The translations under genes and the position numbers were made by a program. Of a stretch of DNA of 64,000 nt, positions 1 to 10,321 are shown piece by piece. Origin of the DNA: Athripsodes cinereus (lineage: Eukaryota; Arthropoda; Insecta; Trichoptera; Leptoceridae); the NCBI GenBank assembly GCA_947579605.1, contig OX388311.1, positions 28,212,951-28,276,950 of the forward strand, given 5' to 3'. How positions within the stretch are numbered: the stretch's first letter is position 1; each line of letters opens with the position of its first letter. The notes beneath the pieces are model-generated. The model saw only the letters and a list, made by a program, of their open reading frames with translations, did no database searches and was not told the DNA's origin.

Positions 1-2
1 AT

Positions 3-1289
3 ATCATAAATCTCTTCACTAATATACCCATTGATGATAGCAGAGTTGTGTTTGTAGATTTATTGAACAAATCACCGCTAGACGATAGTGTAAAAGAAGA
101 AATGATTAGAATGTTTAACACTTGTGTCGATCAAAACTATTTTGAATTCGATAATAATTATTATTCTCAGCCTTCTGGATTAGCAATGGGGTCACCGGTG
201 AGTCCGATTATTTCAGAAATATTTTTAAATAACCTTGAAAACAATTTGTTTAATTCTGATCATTTTTCTCTTAAGAATAACATTGTAAAGTGGGTTAGAT
301 ATGTAGACGATGTTCTGTGTATATTTAAGGGCACTGACCGGCTTCTTGACTCTCTGCTTTCGTACATCAACAATCTACATCCCAATATAAAATTTACGTT
401 AGAATCCAATCCCGATAACACACTTAATTACCTAGACCTCACTCTAAAAATCATCAACAATAAAATTGACTTCAACATATATAGAAAACCGACACATACT
501 GACTCGATTATTCACTCCACTTCTAACCACCCTCTGTCACACAAACATTCAAGCTTCCACTTTATGACTGACAGACTTGTTTCAACTCCACTTAATACTG
601 TCAACTATAATAACGAACTTAACACTATCAAACAAATCGCGATAAATAACGGTTATAACACTAACTTGATAGACCACCTAGTAAATAATAAACAGAAGAC
701 TCGACTGTATAGACAATTTATTTACCACACTTACAATACTAAAGATACACCTAATAGAGCTTGGAGAAAAATATTGTACATAGGAGAGTTGTCTAAACAA
801 TTAACGAAACTATTTCCCGACATAATTCGACCAGCCTTCTACACGAACAACAAACTTGCCAACTTATTAGCCAACTCTAAATCAAAGACGGACATTCTAA
901 AGAAAAGCGGGGTGTACGAAATTAAATGTGGGGATTGTAATAAAGTATATATAGGACAGACGTTTAGGAACTTAAAAACTAGAATTGACGAGCACCGACG
1001 ATGTATTACCAACAACAACTTCTCTGAATTTGCAAACCATATAATAGAAACTGACCACTCTTTTAGCAACCATAGTTTAAAATTATTACATACACACACA
1101 TACCGACCAACTTTGACAGCACTGGAAGCAATAGAAATTAATAAAAATAATAACTCGACTAAAACAGCTATTAATAATAATAATCTTCCGAATTCATCTC
1201 CCTTACTACAACTATTCCCCATCTCATATTCCAAGAACTCCACGCCTGAAACCAACACGACCCCGCCTACCCCTACACCCTCACTGTAA
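3..1289 (+). CDS. PLE RT/GIY-YIG ORF, 5' cut by the window edge
   Basis: The reading frame is open from base 3 and is the C-terminal ~428 codons of the same protein encoded at 1452-3944. It begins inside RT motif A (IINLFTNIP), then has motif B (AMGSPVSPIISE), the catalytic YVDDVL of motif C, and the GIY-YIG endonuclease domain (GVYE...VYIGQT) with a CxxC pair between its two halves. I saw only one difference from the next copy: GAT here against AAT there at 931-933, giving Asp versus Asn inside the CxxC segment. The first ATG at 48 is internal and not a real start. Confidence 0.9.
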   Translation: MINLFTNIPIDDSRVVFVDLLNKSPLDDSVKEEMIRMFNTCVDQNYFEFDNNYYSQPSGLAMGSPVSPIISEIFLNNLENNLFNSDHFSLKNNIVKWVRYVDDVLCIFKGTDRLLDSLLSYINNLHPNIKFTLESNPDNTLNYLDLTLKIINNKIDFNIYRKPTHTDSIIHSTSNHPLSHKHSSFHFMTDRLVSTPLNTVNYNNELNTIKQIAINNGYNTNLIDHLVNNKQKTRLYRQFIYHTYNTKDTPNRAWRKILYIGELSKQLTKLFPDIIRPAFYTNNKLANLLANSKSKTDILKKSGVYEIKCGDCNKVYIGQTFRNLKTRIDEHRRCITNNNFSEFANHIIETDHSFSNHSLKLLHTHTYRPTLTALEAIEINKNNNSTKTAINNNNLPNSSPLLQLFPISYSKNSTPETNTTPPTPTPSL

Positions 1290-1337
1290 ACCCTAACGAA
1301 CTTTTGTATTTGTTTTGTTTTAATTCAGTATAGATCA

Positions 1338-1380
1338 GCACCTGATGATGCGAACTCGGAGTCCGCGAAACCGGTCGTGC
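1338..1380 (+). ncRNA. Hammerhead ribozyme-like motif in PLE 3' region
   Basis: Elements in order: stem I strand GCAC (1338-1341), core CTGATGA (1342-1348), an unpaired T, stem II GCG...CGC (1350-1352 with 1364-1366) enclosing a second ACT/AGT helix, core GAAA (1367-1370), a very short palindromic stem III (ACCGGT, 1370-1375), predicted cleavage after C1376, and stem I partner GTGC (1377-1380). Hammerheads in PLE pseudo-LTRs are established, and a palindromic stem III this short usually implies a dimeric active form. The extra T and the A-C mismatch in stem II are departures from the textbook fold. Confidence 0.75.
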
Positions 1381-1451
1381 GTTAGTCTTACTCAACAGTA
1401 ACACGAAACAAAAATAATAAATATTTATTTTATTTTATTTGATAATTTAAA

Positions 1452-3944
1452 ATGAAGTGTTACAAAGTAAATGCCGATACAATTAATGAAATTGTTAATG
1501 CCAGTACGGCTAAACAGGCAATGCTGTATAAAAACCTCAGTAATAAATATAAAAGTTTGTCTTTGAAAATATATTTCAACCAACAATGCATTAAAAATAA
1601 ATTAATACCTAATTACATTTGTGTCAAAAGTAATAATAAGTCGGAAATAGCTAATAAAATAATCAAACAGGCGAAAATAAATTGGCTTAAACAAGAAATC
1701 AAAAACTTTTTTATGACTAGGAATAATATTAAATTGTTAATTAAAGTGCTGCATAGTGAACTTACATATAAATTACACCCTGTGGAGTGGGATTTACTCG
1801 ATGACAAAGTAAGATATCTAGTTTATATTAATGGTTCTAAAACAAAAGAAAGACTGGACAAGAAACTATTGAACTTAAAACTATCACAACCAACTCACGC
1901 TACAACACAAAATCATAATAATCAGGTATACAGTAATCACAAGTTTAGTGAACGTGTTATTAACCTTTCCGATCATAATTTCACACCAGATGAAAATAAA
2001 CTATTACAAAAAGGACTAAAATATAATCTGCACAACGTGAGTGAAAAATCTATCATCCAATTGGCAGCTGACACTGAAACTGCACTTTATAAACTACCAA
2101 CTGTAATTAAATACAACTGTGCGGACACCATAAAGAAATCTCCTTTCAACCAAACCAGCACCACCACACCGGAACTGAAAACCGCGAGAAATATCAGGAA
2201 ATCATTAGAAGATAACCAACTGACACTCACGCGAGCGGATAAAGGACATAGCATAGTGATTCTTGACACGGCGGATTACAAAAACAAAGTGCACCAATTT
2301 CTTACAGACAATAATTTTGCCCTTTTGAAATCTGATCCCACATCTCGATACCAGGCTAATATTAAAGATACAATTAAAAAATGTCCTATCATTTGTACTA
2401 GTAAATTTTTATGCCAATCTAATCCTCAAGCACCTAAACTATACGGTTTACCCAAAACTCACAAAGTAAACAAACCTATCAGACCTGTTGTCTCGTATTA
2501 TTCTGCCCCCTCTTATAAACTATGTAAATTGTTAAATCAAAAAATATTAACATATGATATATTTCAACCCACTTATAGTATTAAGAATAGTAAAGAACTT
2601 ATTGACCTATTAGATAACTTTGAAGTCCCACATAATTGTAAACTTGTTTCGTTCGATATCATAAATCTCTTCACTAATATACCCATTGATGATAGCAGAG
2701 TTGTGTTTGTAGATTTATTGAACAAATCACCGCTAGACGATAGTGTAAAAGAAGAAATGATTAGAATGTTTAACACTTGTGTCGATCAAAACTATTTTGA
2801 ATTCGATAATAATTATTATTCTCAGCCTTCTGGATTAGCAATGGGGTCACCGGTGAGTCCGATTATTTCAGAAATATTTTTAAATAACCTTGAAAACAAT
2901 TTGTTTAATTCTGATCATTTTTCTCTTAAGAATAACATTGTAAAGTGGGTTAGATATGTAGACGATGTTCTGTGTATATTTAAGGGCACTGACCGGCTTC
3001 TTGACTCTCTGCTTTCGTACATCAACAATCTACATCCCAATATAAAATTTACGTTAGAATCCAATCCCGATAACACACTTAATTACCTAGACCTCACTCT
3101 AAAAATCATCAACAATAAAATTGACTTCAACATATATAGAAAACCGACACATACTGACTCGATTATTCACTCCACTTCTAACCACCCTCTGTCACACAAA
3201 CATTCAAGCTTCCACTTTATGACTGACAGACTTGTTTCAACTCCACTTAATACTGTCAACTATAATAACGAACTTAACACTATCAAACAAATCGCGATAA
3301 ATAACGGTTATAACACTAACTTGATAGACCACCTAGTAAATAATAAACAGAAGACTCGACTGTATAGACAATTTATTTACCACACTTACAATACTAAAGA
3401 TACACCTAATAGAGCTTGGAGAAAAATATTGTACATAGGAGAGTTGTCTAAACAATTAACGAAACTATTTCCCGACATAATTCGACCAGCCTTCTACACG
3501 AACAACAAACTTGCCAACTTATTAGCCAACTCTAAATCAAAGACGGACATTCTAAAGAAAAGCGGGGTGTACGAAATTAAATGTGGGAATTGTAATAAAG
3601 TATATATAGGACAGACGTTTAGGAACTTAAAAACTAGAATTGACGAGCACCGACGATGTATTACCAACAACAACTTCTCTGAATTTGCAAACCATATAAT
3701 AGAAACTGACCACTCTTTTAGCAACCATAGTTTAAAATTATTACATACACACACATACCGACCAACTTTGACAGCACTGGAAGCAATAGAAATTAATAAA
3801 AATAATAACTCGACTAAAACAGCTATTAATAATAATAATCTTCCGAATTCATCTCCCTTACTACAACTATTCCCCATCTCATATTCCAAGAACTCCACGC
3901 CTGAAACCAACACGACCCCGCCTACCCCTACACCCTCACTGTAA
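1452..3944 (+). CDS. Intact Penelope-like reverse transcriptase with GIY-YIG endonuclease
   Basis: An uninterrupted 830-codon ORF. The N-terminal ~250 residues are Lys/Asn-rich and have no motif I recognise. The block ADKGHSIVILD lies near residue 260, LYGLPKTHK near 335, RT motif A (SFDIINLFTNIP) near 399, motif B (AMGSPVSPIISE) near 460, and the catalytic YVDD near 502. Residues ~704-760 form the GIY-YIG nuclease (GVYE, then CGNC, then VYIGQTFRNLKTRIDEHRR), which nicks target DNA for primed reverse transcription. The Asn/Thr/Pro-rich tail looks disordered. The ATG at 1452 follows an AT-rich leader. With both domains complete, this copy could be competent. The family call is firm; activity is inference. 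Confidence 0.92.
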   Translation: MKCYKVNADTINEIVNASTAKQAMLYKNLSNKYKSLSLKIYFNQQCIKNKLIPNYICVKSNNKSEIANKIIKQAKINWLKQEIKNFFMTRNNIKLLIKVLHSELTYKLHPVEWDLLDDKVRYLVYINGSKTKERLDKKLLNLKLSQPTHATTQNHNNQVYSNHKFSERVINLSDHNFTPDENKLLQKGLKYNLHNVSEKSIIQLAADTETALYKLPTVIKYNCADTIKKSPFNQTSTTTPELKTARNIRKSLEDNQLTLTRADKGHSIVILDTADYKNKVHQFLTDNNFALLKSDPTSRYQANIKDTIKKCPIICTSKFLCQSNPQAPKLYGLPKTHKVNKPIRPVVSYYSAPSYKLCKLLNQKILTYDIFQPTYSIKNSKELIDLLDNFEVPHNCKLVSFDIINLFTNIPIDDSRVVFVDLLNKSPLDDSVKEEMIRMFNTCVDQNYFEFDNNYYSQPSGLAMGSPVSPIISEIFLNNLENNLFNSDHFSLKNNIVKWVRYVDDVLCIFKGTDRLLDSLLSYINNLHPNIKFTLESNPDNTLNYLDLTLKIINNKIDFNIYRKPTHTDSIIHSTSNHPLSHKHSSFHFMTDRLVSTPLNTVNYNNELNTIKQIAINNGYNTNLIDHLVNNKQKTRLYRQFIYHTYNTKDTPNRAWRKILYIGELSKQLTKLFPDIIRPAFYTNNKLANLLANSKSKTDILKKSGVYEIKCGNCNKVYIGQTFRNLKTRIDEHRRCITNNNFSEFANHIIETDHSFSNHSLKLLHTHTYRPTLTALEAIEINKNNNSTKTAINNNNLPNSSPLLQLFPISYSKNSTPETNTTPPTPTPSL

Positions 3945-3992
3945 ACCCTAACGAACTTTTGTATTTGTTTTGTTTTAATTCAGTATAGATCA

Positions 3993-4035
3993 GCACCTGA
4001 TGATGCGAACTCGGAGTCCGCGAAACCGGTCGTGC
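3993..4035 (+). ncRNA. Hammerhead ribozyme-like motif, second PLE copy
   Basis: Sequence identical to the fold at 1338-1380, shifted by one unit (2655). Core CTGATGA is at 3997-4003, GAAA at 4022-4025, and predicted cleavage follows C4031. The distance between the two predicted cleavage points equals one unit, so self-cleavage of a tandem transcript would release unit-length RNA (1377-4031). Confidence 0.75.
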
Positions 4036-4227
4036 GTTAGTCTTACTCAACAGTAACACGAAACAAAAATAATAAATATTTATTTTATTTTATTTGATAA
4101 TTTAAAATGAAGTGTTACAAAGTAAAATGCCGATACAATTAATGAAATTAAAATAATTTCCTCATAAAATTAAGTTTGTGACATCGATTATAGAAAAACA
4201 CTCTGGAAATAATTTTATTTAAAATTT

Positions 4228-4350
4228 TCTTATACATAAAATCATCATCATCATCGCCTTCAACGCTCCTCTCGGGAGCACAGGGCAGAAACCAGCCTCC
4301 TCCATTCAGAGTGTCTCTGCGCCAATTGCGTCACCTCTTTCCACGACATT
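4228..4350 (-). repeat. LINE 3' coding remnant
   Basis: Matches the longer copy at 22255-22445: the shared plus-strand text is 'cgctcctctcgggagcacag'. Read on the minus strand it gives a short C-terminal stretch (QRR.EW.SLVSALCSREER) that resembles LINE polyprotein ends. Three copies of a 17 bp 'agttcttataaaaacac' motif follow at about 4350-4405. Confidence 0.5.
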
Positions 4351-4559
4351 CCTTCTTATAAAAACACAGTTCTTATAAAACGACAGTTCTTATAAAAACA
4401 GGGCATTTATTTATTTTAAAGATATTTACTAGATTCTTGTGTGTCTTTCATTTTAGTAAACACACTATTCCTTACTGGAACAAGAATTATTTATTTATCG
4501 TCTTCGATGCAGCATTGATAGGTTAGCTACCTGTACTGAATGGATTATTTTTATTGCGA

Positions 4560-4622
4560 TACAGAAAACATTTTGCTGACCACCCCACTTGTTGGATATG
4601 CCATAATGGTATAGACATATAC
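4560..4622 (+). repeat. Fragment of the TAG-tailed SINE-like family (3' end)
   Basis: Carries the family 3' block 'ccccacttgttggatatgcc' followed by 'ataatggtatag'. Only the last ~60 bases are present. The rest of 4350-5220 is AT-rich sequence in which I see no gene. Confidence 0.5.
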
Positions 4623-5224
4623 CGTTCAAAAAGCAAGAGCTTTCTTTAATTAACTTTTACTTTTTAATTTTTCTCCCTATATGACGTGTATGTTTCACTT
4701 TGTACTGTCGAGTTGGTTGGCGGAGCTTTAGTAGCATTCACATTGTTTCACTTTGGATGATTATCCAGAGTGTCAGGGTCAAAGCTGTTCATCGAAAGTG
4801 AACATGTCTGTTCACACTTATTCATTCTATACTTTCACTGTCATATCAACACTCACAATCATGTGGTTAAAAAATGGAAAATAACAATATTATCAAAAAT
4901 TTAAACAAATTAATATACCTACATTATTCTCGACAGCACGATAATTTTGCATATGATTCTGACTTTCAATACTAGTTCATAGATGATAGGACGAAATATA
5001 ATAGGATTTTACTTATTTATGGTCGTTTCAGTGAAAAGACCTTTCATCAAAACTATGTTGGGTAGTAATCGCTTTTATCCATCATCGGTAGTGATCACTA
5101 TTGCTTTTCATTTTGGAGGATGTGATCCTCCAGAGTGAACAAATGTGAACGCCCCATTTGAAAGTTTGGGATCTGCAGTATAACAGAAGTAACGAAATTA
5201 ATAAACAAATGTTTTCTTCTATTT

Positions 5225-5320
5225 ATTGTCATAGAGAAGATGGCCTGCATGTTTGTTGCATGAAGCTGGTCTGTTGGCTACCCCATTTGATCGATATACC
5301 GTGATGGTGCAGTAGTAGTT
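5225..5320 (+). repeat. TAG-tailed SINE-like family, 3' fragment
   Basis: Contains the conserved 'ctgttggctaccccattt' block and 'ccgtgatggt', ending in 'gcagtagtag', the family's microsatellite tail. Confidence 0.55.
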
Positions 5321-5682
5321 TTCTTCTACTATGTGTTCTTTGTTAGGGGCGACGTCTTTTGGATATTGTCAATTGATTGACATTTCTTCGATTAGCAATG
5401 TCCTTAATAGACAAAAAACGTTTCTCTTAACAAAAAACAAACAAAAGAAGAAAACATTTGTTATTTTTATAATTTCTTTATGGAATTTTACTATCTACCT
5501 AAACACCGACAAAGTGAATAAAACAGAAGTGTTTAATTTTGTAAGCTCATTACTTGTAGCTGTACTGACTTTACTCTATGTGTTGTCTGTTTTGTGAACA
5601 TGATACATCCAAAAGGCTTATGTGGCTAAACTTTGAAAAAAATCTTGTATGTATTTAAACATTTTCTTCTACTTCTATCAGT

Positions 5683-5911
5683 GGCGTATCAGGTCCCTTT
5701 GACGTTGGCGATCACTCTGGAGAATGCTTCTCTATCTCGCGCTGTGCGGACCAGCTCTCCCATCTGTGTCATTCCAGTCCATTGCCGAAGGTATATTACG
5801 CAGCCACGACATCTGCCTCTTTCCCACTCCACGACGTCTCTCAATCTTGCCCTCTATTATCAACTACAGAAGCCGATATTTATCGCCTCGCAGGATGTGG
5901 CCCAAATATGA
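5683..5911 (-). pseudogene. Decayed LINE polyprotein C-terminus
   Basis: Read on the minus strand it gives FGHILRGDKYRLL, then KRQMSWLRNI, then (after a frameshift) a DREAFSRVIANVKGT ending. This order is typical of the C-terminal end of RTE-like insect LINE reverse transcriptases. Stops and a frameshift show it is dead. The plus-strand ORFs over the same bases (5633-5911 and others) are its mirror image and probably not genes. Confidence 0.65.
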
Positions 5912-6827
5912 GACTTTATGAACCTTACATTTTTGACTTTTACATTATTTTTTTATCATTATAAAAAGTTTTACTGATTGACTCTTTGTGTTATTCATTA
6001 TTAATGAAAGAGATTATATCTCCTCTTTGTTCTCAGTAGGAAAATTTTAGATTAATTAAATTATTAGATCAATATTATAAAGTAGACACACATACTTACC
6101 TACCATGAAGTGTTGTGTTGTGTTCCAATCCGTCATCTTGTCTGTTTAAAGTAAAACTTTTGTTTCGAGACAATCTTGGAAAATTTCATATCATCAATCA
6201 AAAGTCGGTGGAATGAAAGTCGTAATTAATTATTACATGAAGTTTATTTTAAAATACATCATATTATAATTACATACAGAAAAATAAATAAAATAAAGAT
6301 TTAAATTTATTTATTATTTACTTTACACCTATTAGAAAAAATTCAACACAAAATATACAAGTGCATTAAATAAAATCGAAGTACAGAAGGCGAGTTTATT
6401 GCAAACACAATTTCTTGAAGTCATCCAGAATGACTTGAAAATTTAAAAAAAAGAACCCCCTTAAAAACACAATATCAACAACAACAAAAAAGCATTTGTT
6501 TGTATACATTTACACACAATCATATAAAAATATTATTCACAAATATGCACATATTATGTAGAAATAAAAAAAAACAGGAAAATAGAAGGATGGAATAGGA
6601 TCGAGGCTATGTGTCAGAGATTGCATTTGGAGATTTACGCCTTTAGACCCCGTTTAAACAATTTAAGATTTTTTAGTTCGAAGACCAGATAAAGGTTGTT
6701 CCAGCAACGAGTGCTATAACTGAAATTGTGCGAGATAGGAAATTATAGTACGGTATTGAAAAGAGGTGTTCGTTGTTGGACCACAGTGCATATTGTATTC
6801 AAAGATAATTATAATTACCTACTACTA

Positions 6828-7066
6828 TACCATTACGGCATATACCATAAATGGGGTAGTCTGCAGACTATGATAATATAAATACGCAAGCTTTCCTCTC
6901 CGTGCCAAAATATAAGATATTCAGTAGAAGGTGGCACACCTTATCACAGAATTAATAGTGTAGAATGTTTTTTTTTCTTCGTTTTTTTCGAATATCTACC
7001 TTTTACAGGACGCTTGTAAACTCACGGAAAAAAGAGAAAAACCAATTCTTTCCATAGTGCTCTACG
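6828..7066 (-). repeat. TAG-tailed SINE-like family, full-length diverged copy
   Basis: Starts with the (CTA)n tail complement 'ctactactataccattacgg' and ends near 'tgctctacgg', the complement of the family's 5' start. A T-rich expansion near 6967 interrupts it. It is older than the copies at 52124 and 33566, judging by substitutions. Confidence 0.7.
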
Positions 7067-7360
7067 GAACATTTATAAACAAGCTAATAAATAATTTGTG
7101 ATTTTTTTAACTAACTGACCATTTGTTTTTCTGTTTGACATTTAATATTTATATCATTTCAATTTCAAAATTATTTTTTTGAATTTTATTTCTTGACCAA
7201 ATTTTATTTTTATTTTTTATTTTTTAAATTGAGTCAACATTGTTCTATTATTTAATTGTACTCTTGTTTTGTGTCTAATTAATTGTTTTGTGTCTTTTTT
7301 TTAAAAGAAAAATATTTTTTGTATGCATGTATTGTATGTATACTAGTTTTTTACATGTAA

Positions 7361-7413
7361 AAGGCTTCGGCCGTGAATATCTGAATAAATAAATAAATAA
7401 ATAAATAAATAAA
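7361..7413 (+). repeat. LINE 3' end with (AAAT)n tail
   Basis: The text 'aaaggcttcggccgtgaata' runs into seven AAAT units. A reverse copy of the same end lies at about 36940-36985. Such tails are the 3' termini of non-LTR elements. The sequence 7067-7360 is AT-rich with nothing I recognise. Confidence 0.55.
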
Positions 7414-7520
7414 TATTATTTGATTCAGATCTTAGTAAACCCTTATTTTAATTTTCAGTCCCTCGACTATTCTATTCTCAAAAAATTATCACACATTACT
7501 GTTAATTATAGTTAAAAGCT

Positions 7521-8089
7521 CAATTCTATATCGATGGTATAAAGCACAAAAGACACATGTCCACATTTGACACTTTCAAGAAAACAGGTTTTTAAAGTTT
7601 GAGATTCTCAATTAATTCACTAACTTCAAATTAATGCAGAAGGTGTTGAAAATCAAAATCTTTGTTCTTTTTTAATGTCATTTATTGCTTATTTTTTATT
7701 ACATTTTTAACCAGAATGTCAAGAATTACCATTTTTAGATGATGGTCATGGACATGTGTTTGGAAGTGTGATGGAAGTGCCGCTCACGGCGACTATTGGG
7801 ATGCGTTTATGCGTGCACAGATGACACATGTCCGTCCTAGATGGACATCTGTTTTTAAGAATCTTCATATCTTATGTGACATGTTACATCTGTGCACAAA
7901 ACAAAGTGAATTTCTGGACATGTGACATTTGGTTTTTAATAAATATTTCAATAATGATATTAAGATTATTGGTAATATTTAGTCAGGACATAGATGGCGT
8001 TGCAACCGATCTTGAACATGTATTAACTCATTTTACCTAAAATGTGGACATGTGTCTTTTGTGCTTTAAATCATCGATATGTGAAATTG
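7521..8089. mobile_element. Terminal-inverted-repeat (MITE-like) element, ~570 bp
   Basis: Plus-strand 7541-7568 (aaagcacaaaagacacatgt...) is a perfect 28 bp inverted match to 8041-8068. Outside that, the match continues with a few mismatches (atatcgatg against catcgatat) out to about 7521 and 8089. The interior repeats ACACATGTCC or its complement several times. No ORF of substance is inside (the 70-codon frame at 7828 is not convincing). The superfamily is not recognised. Confidence 0.75.
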
Positions 8090-8452
8090 GTACTTTGATT
8101 AATATTAATTTAGTAACTGTGAATATAAAGTACCAAATGAAATTCATTCAAAATAGAATTTAAATAGGTACTAAATTACAGTGCCTAACCATTGCAGAAC
8201 TATTGTCAGTAAAAAAAAAATGTGTTGTTAGATTATTTAAAAGAAGAAAACGGTACATAGTGAATATAGAATATAAATTAATGTGTCGTATATTAAAAAT
8301 AAAGGGGAGTAGGTATTTTCGGTTTATGTTTTTATATTTTTTTTAATTGTTTTTATTTCGTGAGAAATAAATAAATAAATAAATGAAAATTTAAATTCTG
8401 GATGGTGTGAACAATAATTTCCCCTTAATTTTCTAATAAGATAATTTTAAAT

Positions 8453-10321
8453 CTAAGTTGAATTTATCATTAGTTGGATTTTTCTTATTCCGATTTTTTT
8501 AGAAATGATTTCCAATAAGAAAAAGCACACAGATATTATCAATCCTATACCTAATATCAAAATAGATTCTTCGATTTCGCGTAAATTCAATGGTGTTGGC
8601 ATCTTTCTGATATCTTTTTGACCTTCATTTCCAAGATAGTTATCATAATAATTTAATAAAATATTGTAATTCAATATTCCAGATTCAGATAGTCTCTCAA
8701 TCAGTTTATTTAGATAACACGTGAATGGGAAATTTTTACGCATGCCAAACGCCACAGTATTTGATATAATATTGCCTTTGATTGGATGTAATTTTTCTTC
8801 AATGTATTCTATTGGAACACCGAATGTATGTACGGGTAATTTCCCGAAAGCTATTTCAAAAGATATCCCATATTTAGACGTATTCAACATCTTCATTATT
8901 TTATTAATATCGCTTTCATAAATTGTGTTTTTGTAAAGCTTCCTCATTTTTGAATCATTGGCTGTTGAACCTAATCCATCATAGCCAAACTCAATCCATG
9001 AAACGTTGTATTTGATCATTTTGTCTATAGAATCAATTCGAGAAACGTGGTTTGGAATTGTAGTTTGTGCCGAATAAATTGACGAATATGTGATGCCCAC
9101 AATGAGACACAACAGAGTCCAACCAGATATAATGATCCTCATTAATTGGTCGTCTCTACTTGGAAAATCATGAGGAGGTGTCATTGTAAAAACTCTGAAT
9201 ATTGTCCACGCATAATATGACATACTTCTATGTTCAACATTTATTACAACAAGTTCATCACACCTGCATATGTTTATCATTCTTTTATAAATGAAAATAA
9301 CGAACAGAATTATGAACACTGTACTAATCCACGTAATCCACAGATCATTTTCAAAAGGTAAAAATATCAACCAAATTCTTTTCACATTCATTGAATTCGG
9401 TACGAATATTTTGAGCGTTATGTCGCTATAATGAACCGATGATTGATAAATCTGATATGCAAAACTCGATAACCATAATGCACAAGATGAAATATCAGCA
9501 CGAAATGAAGCAAGATCGTTGTAAATATCAGACCAACCATTAGGAATTGTGTTTCTTATTGTAAATTTAAGAGAAAAATGTTTCTTAAGTTCTTCAAATA
9601 CGATACCTTCTCCTTTTGCGCTAACGGTCATATTCTCATATACCACAACATGTGGTGGACAATCTAATGTCGAAATCTTCAATATTTGTCCTTTGCGTAA
9701 TCTTGGAGCTATGCACATTGTGTCAAAGTAATAAGTGGATAATTCAGATTTGTTTTCTTTCACAAAATCCTTAAATTCTTCCGTTAAATTAACATTTCTT
9801 ACTATTTCTTGCAATTCAAAGTTGACACTACGGTTACCTTTTTCTTCTGGAGTTATAATCAGATTTAACATTGTCAGTCCAGCGTAGTATATAAAATCTT
9901 GATGTTTAACAAAAAAATCTTGTGTGATATTATATGAGGTAATAATAATCAGATTTTTAGTAACATGCATCTCGATGTAATCCATTTCACTTCTACGAAA
10001 CAAACCCTGCAAATCCTCAAAGTGTTCTGAAAGGACGACACTCTGTTGGCACTTGGTATGCCACGCCAGTGTAGTGTTCCATATATTGTAAGTGAAAACT
10101 GTATTGTACAATTGTAAATCATTTGCTACGATTCGACTATTCAATGAATTATCGTGTACAAAATGAACGCAGTACAATTTTCTAGGAATAAATCTCAAAA
10201 CAATGTTTCTAAATGTTAGAATTTTATCTGTTTTCAAATTTTCAATGGTGATTAAGTTACTGGCTGTGACATGAATTGCTACAAACACAATTAATATATT
10301 TCTTATTATTATGTGCCACAT
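8453..10321 (-). CDS. Divergent ionotropic receptor 1 (IR)
   Basis: A single-exon 622-residue protein. Signal peptide is residues 1-20 (WHIIIRNILIVFVAIHVTA). A short N-terminal extracellular domain is followed by ligand-binding lobe S1 (~215-320, with the CPPHVVVYEN block and a basic residue in LKFTIRN). TM1 is ~327-345, the pore region ~367-385, TM2 ~396-415 with ITYSSIYSAQTTIP in place of the iGluR SYTANLAAF motif, then S2 (~425-580) and TM3 ~586-604. This is the insect IR architecture of a ligand-gated cation channel subunit in chemosensory dendrites. The glutamate-binding residues are not conserved, as expected for divergent IRs. Its closest relative here is the gene at 12667-14541. The ligand is unknown, and I do not assign an IR number. 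Confidence 0.93.
   Translation of the reverse strand: MWHIIIRNILIVFVAIHVTASNLITIENLKTDKILTFRNIVLRFIPRKLYCVHFVHDNSLNSRIVANDLQLYNTVFTYNIWNTTLAWHTKCQQSVVLSEHFEDLQGLFRRSEMDYIEMHVTKNLIIITSYNITQDFFVKHQDFIYYAGLTMLNLIITPEEKGNRSVNFELQEIVRNVNLTEEFKDFVKENKSELSTYYFDTMCIAPRLRKGQILKISTLDCPPHVVVYENMTVSAKGEGIVFEELKKHFSLKFTIRNTIPNGWSDIYNDLASFRADISSCALWLSSFAYQIYQSSVHYSDITLKIFVPNSMNVKRIWLIFLPFENDLWITWISTVFIILFVIFIYKRMINICRCDELVVINVEHRSMSYYAWTIFRVFTMTPPHDFPSRDDQLMRIIISGWTLLCLIVGITYSSIYSAQTTIPNHVSRIDSIDKMIKYNVSWIEFGYDGLGSTANDSKMRKLYKNTIYESDINKIMKMLNTSKYGISFEIAFGKLPVHTFGVPIEYIEEKLHPIKGNIISNTVAFGMRKNFPFTCYLNKLIERLSESGILNYNILLNYYDNYLGNEGQKDIRKMPTPLNLREIEESILILGIGLIISVCFFLLEIISKKIGIRKIQLMINST

Larger units (their letters stand above)
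1..4149 (+). mobile_element. Penelope-like retroelement, head-to-tail tandem
   Basis: Bases 1-1451 repeat as 2656-4106 at a fixed offset of 2655, so the window holds the 3' half of one unit, one complete unit, and the first ~43 bases of a third (4107-4149) before homology stops. The third start has one extra A near 4125. Tandem units with the 3' region of one copy serving as the leader of the next are typical of PLEs (pseudo-LTRs). The copies are almost identical, so amplification was recent or the assembly duplicated the unit. The left end lies outside the window. Confidence 0.93.

Noticed and set aside
839..1258. 139-codon minus-strand ORF (and its twin at 3494-3913)
   Set aside because: Exact antisense of the PLE GIY-YIG region; no domain and no independent signal.
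5331..5964. Several 60-92 codon plus-strand ORFs
   Set aside because: 5683-5911 reads as a LINE C-terminus on the minus strand; the frame at 5331-5597 is low-complexity hydrophobic sequence from AT-rich DNA after a SINE-like fragment.
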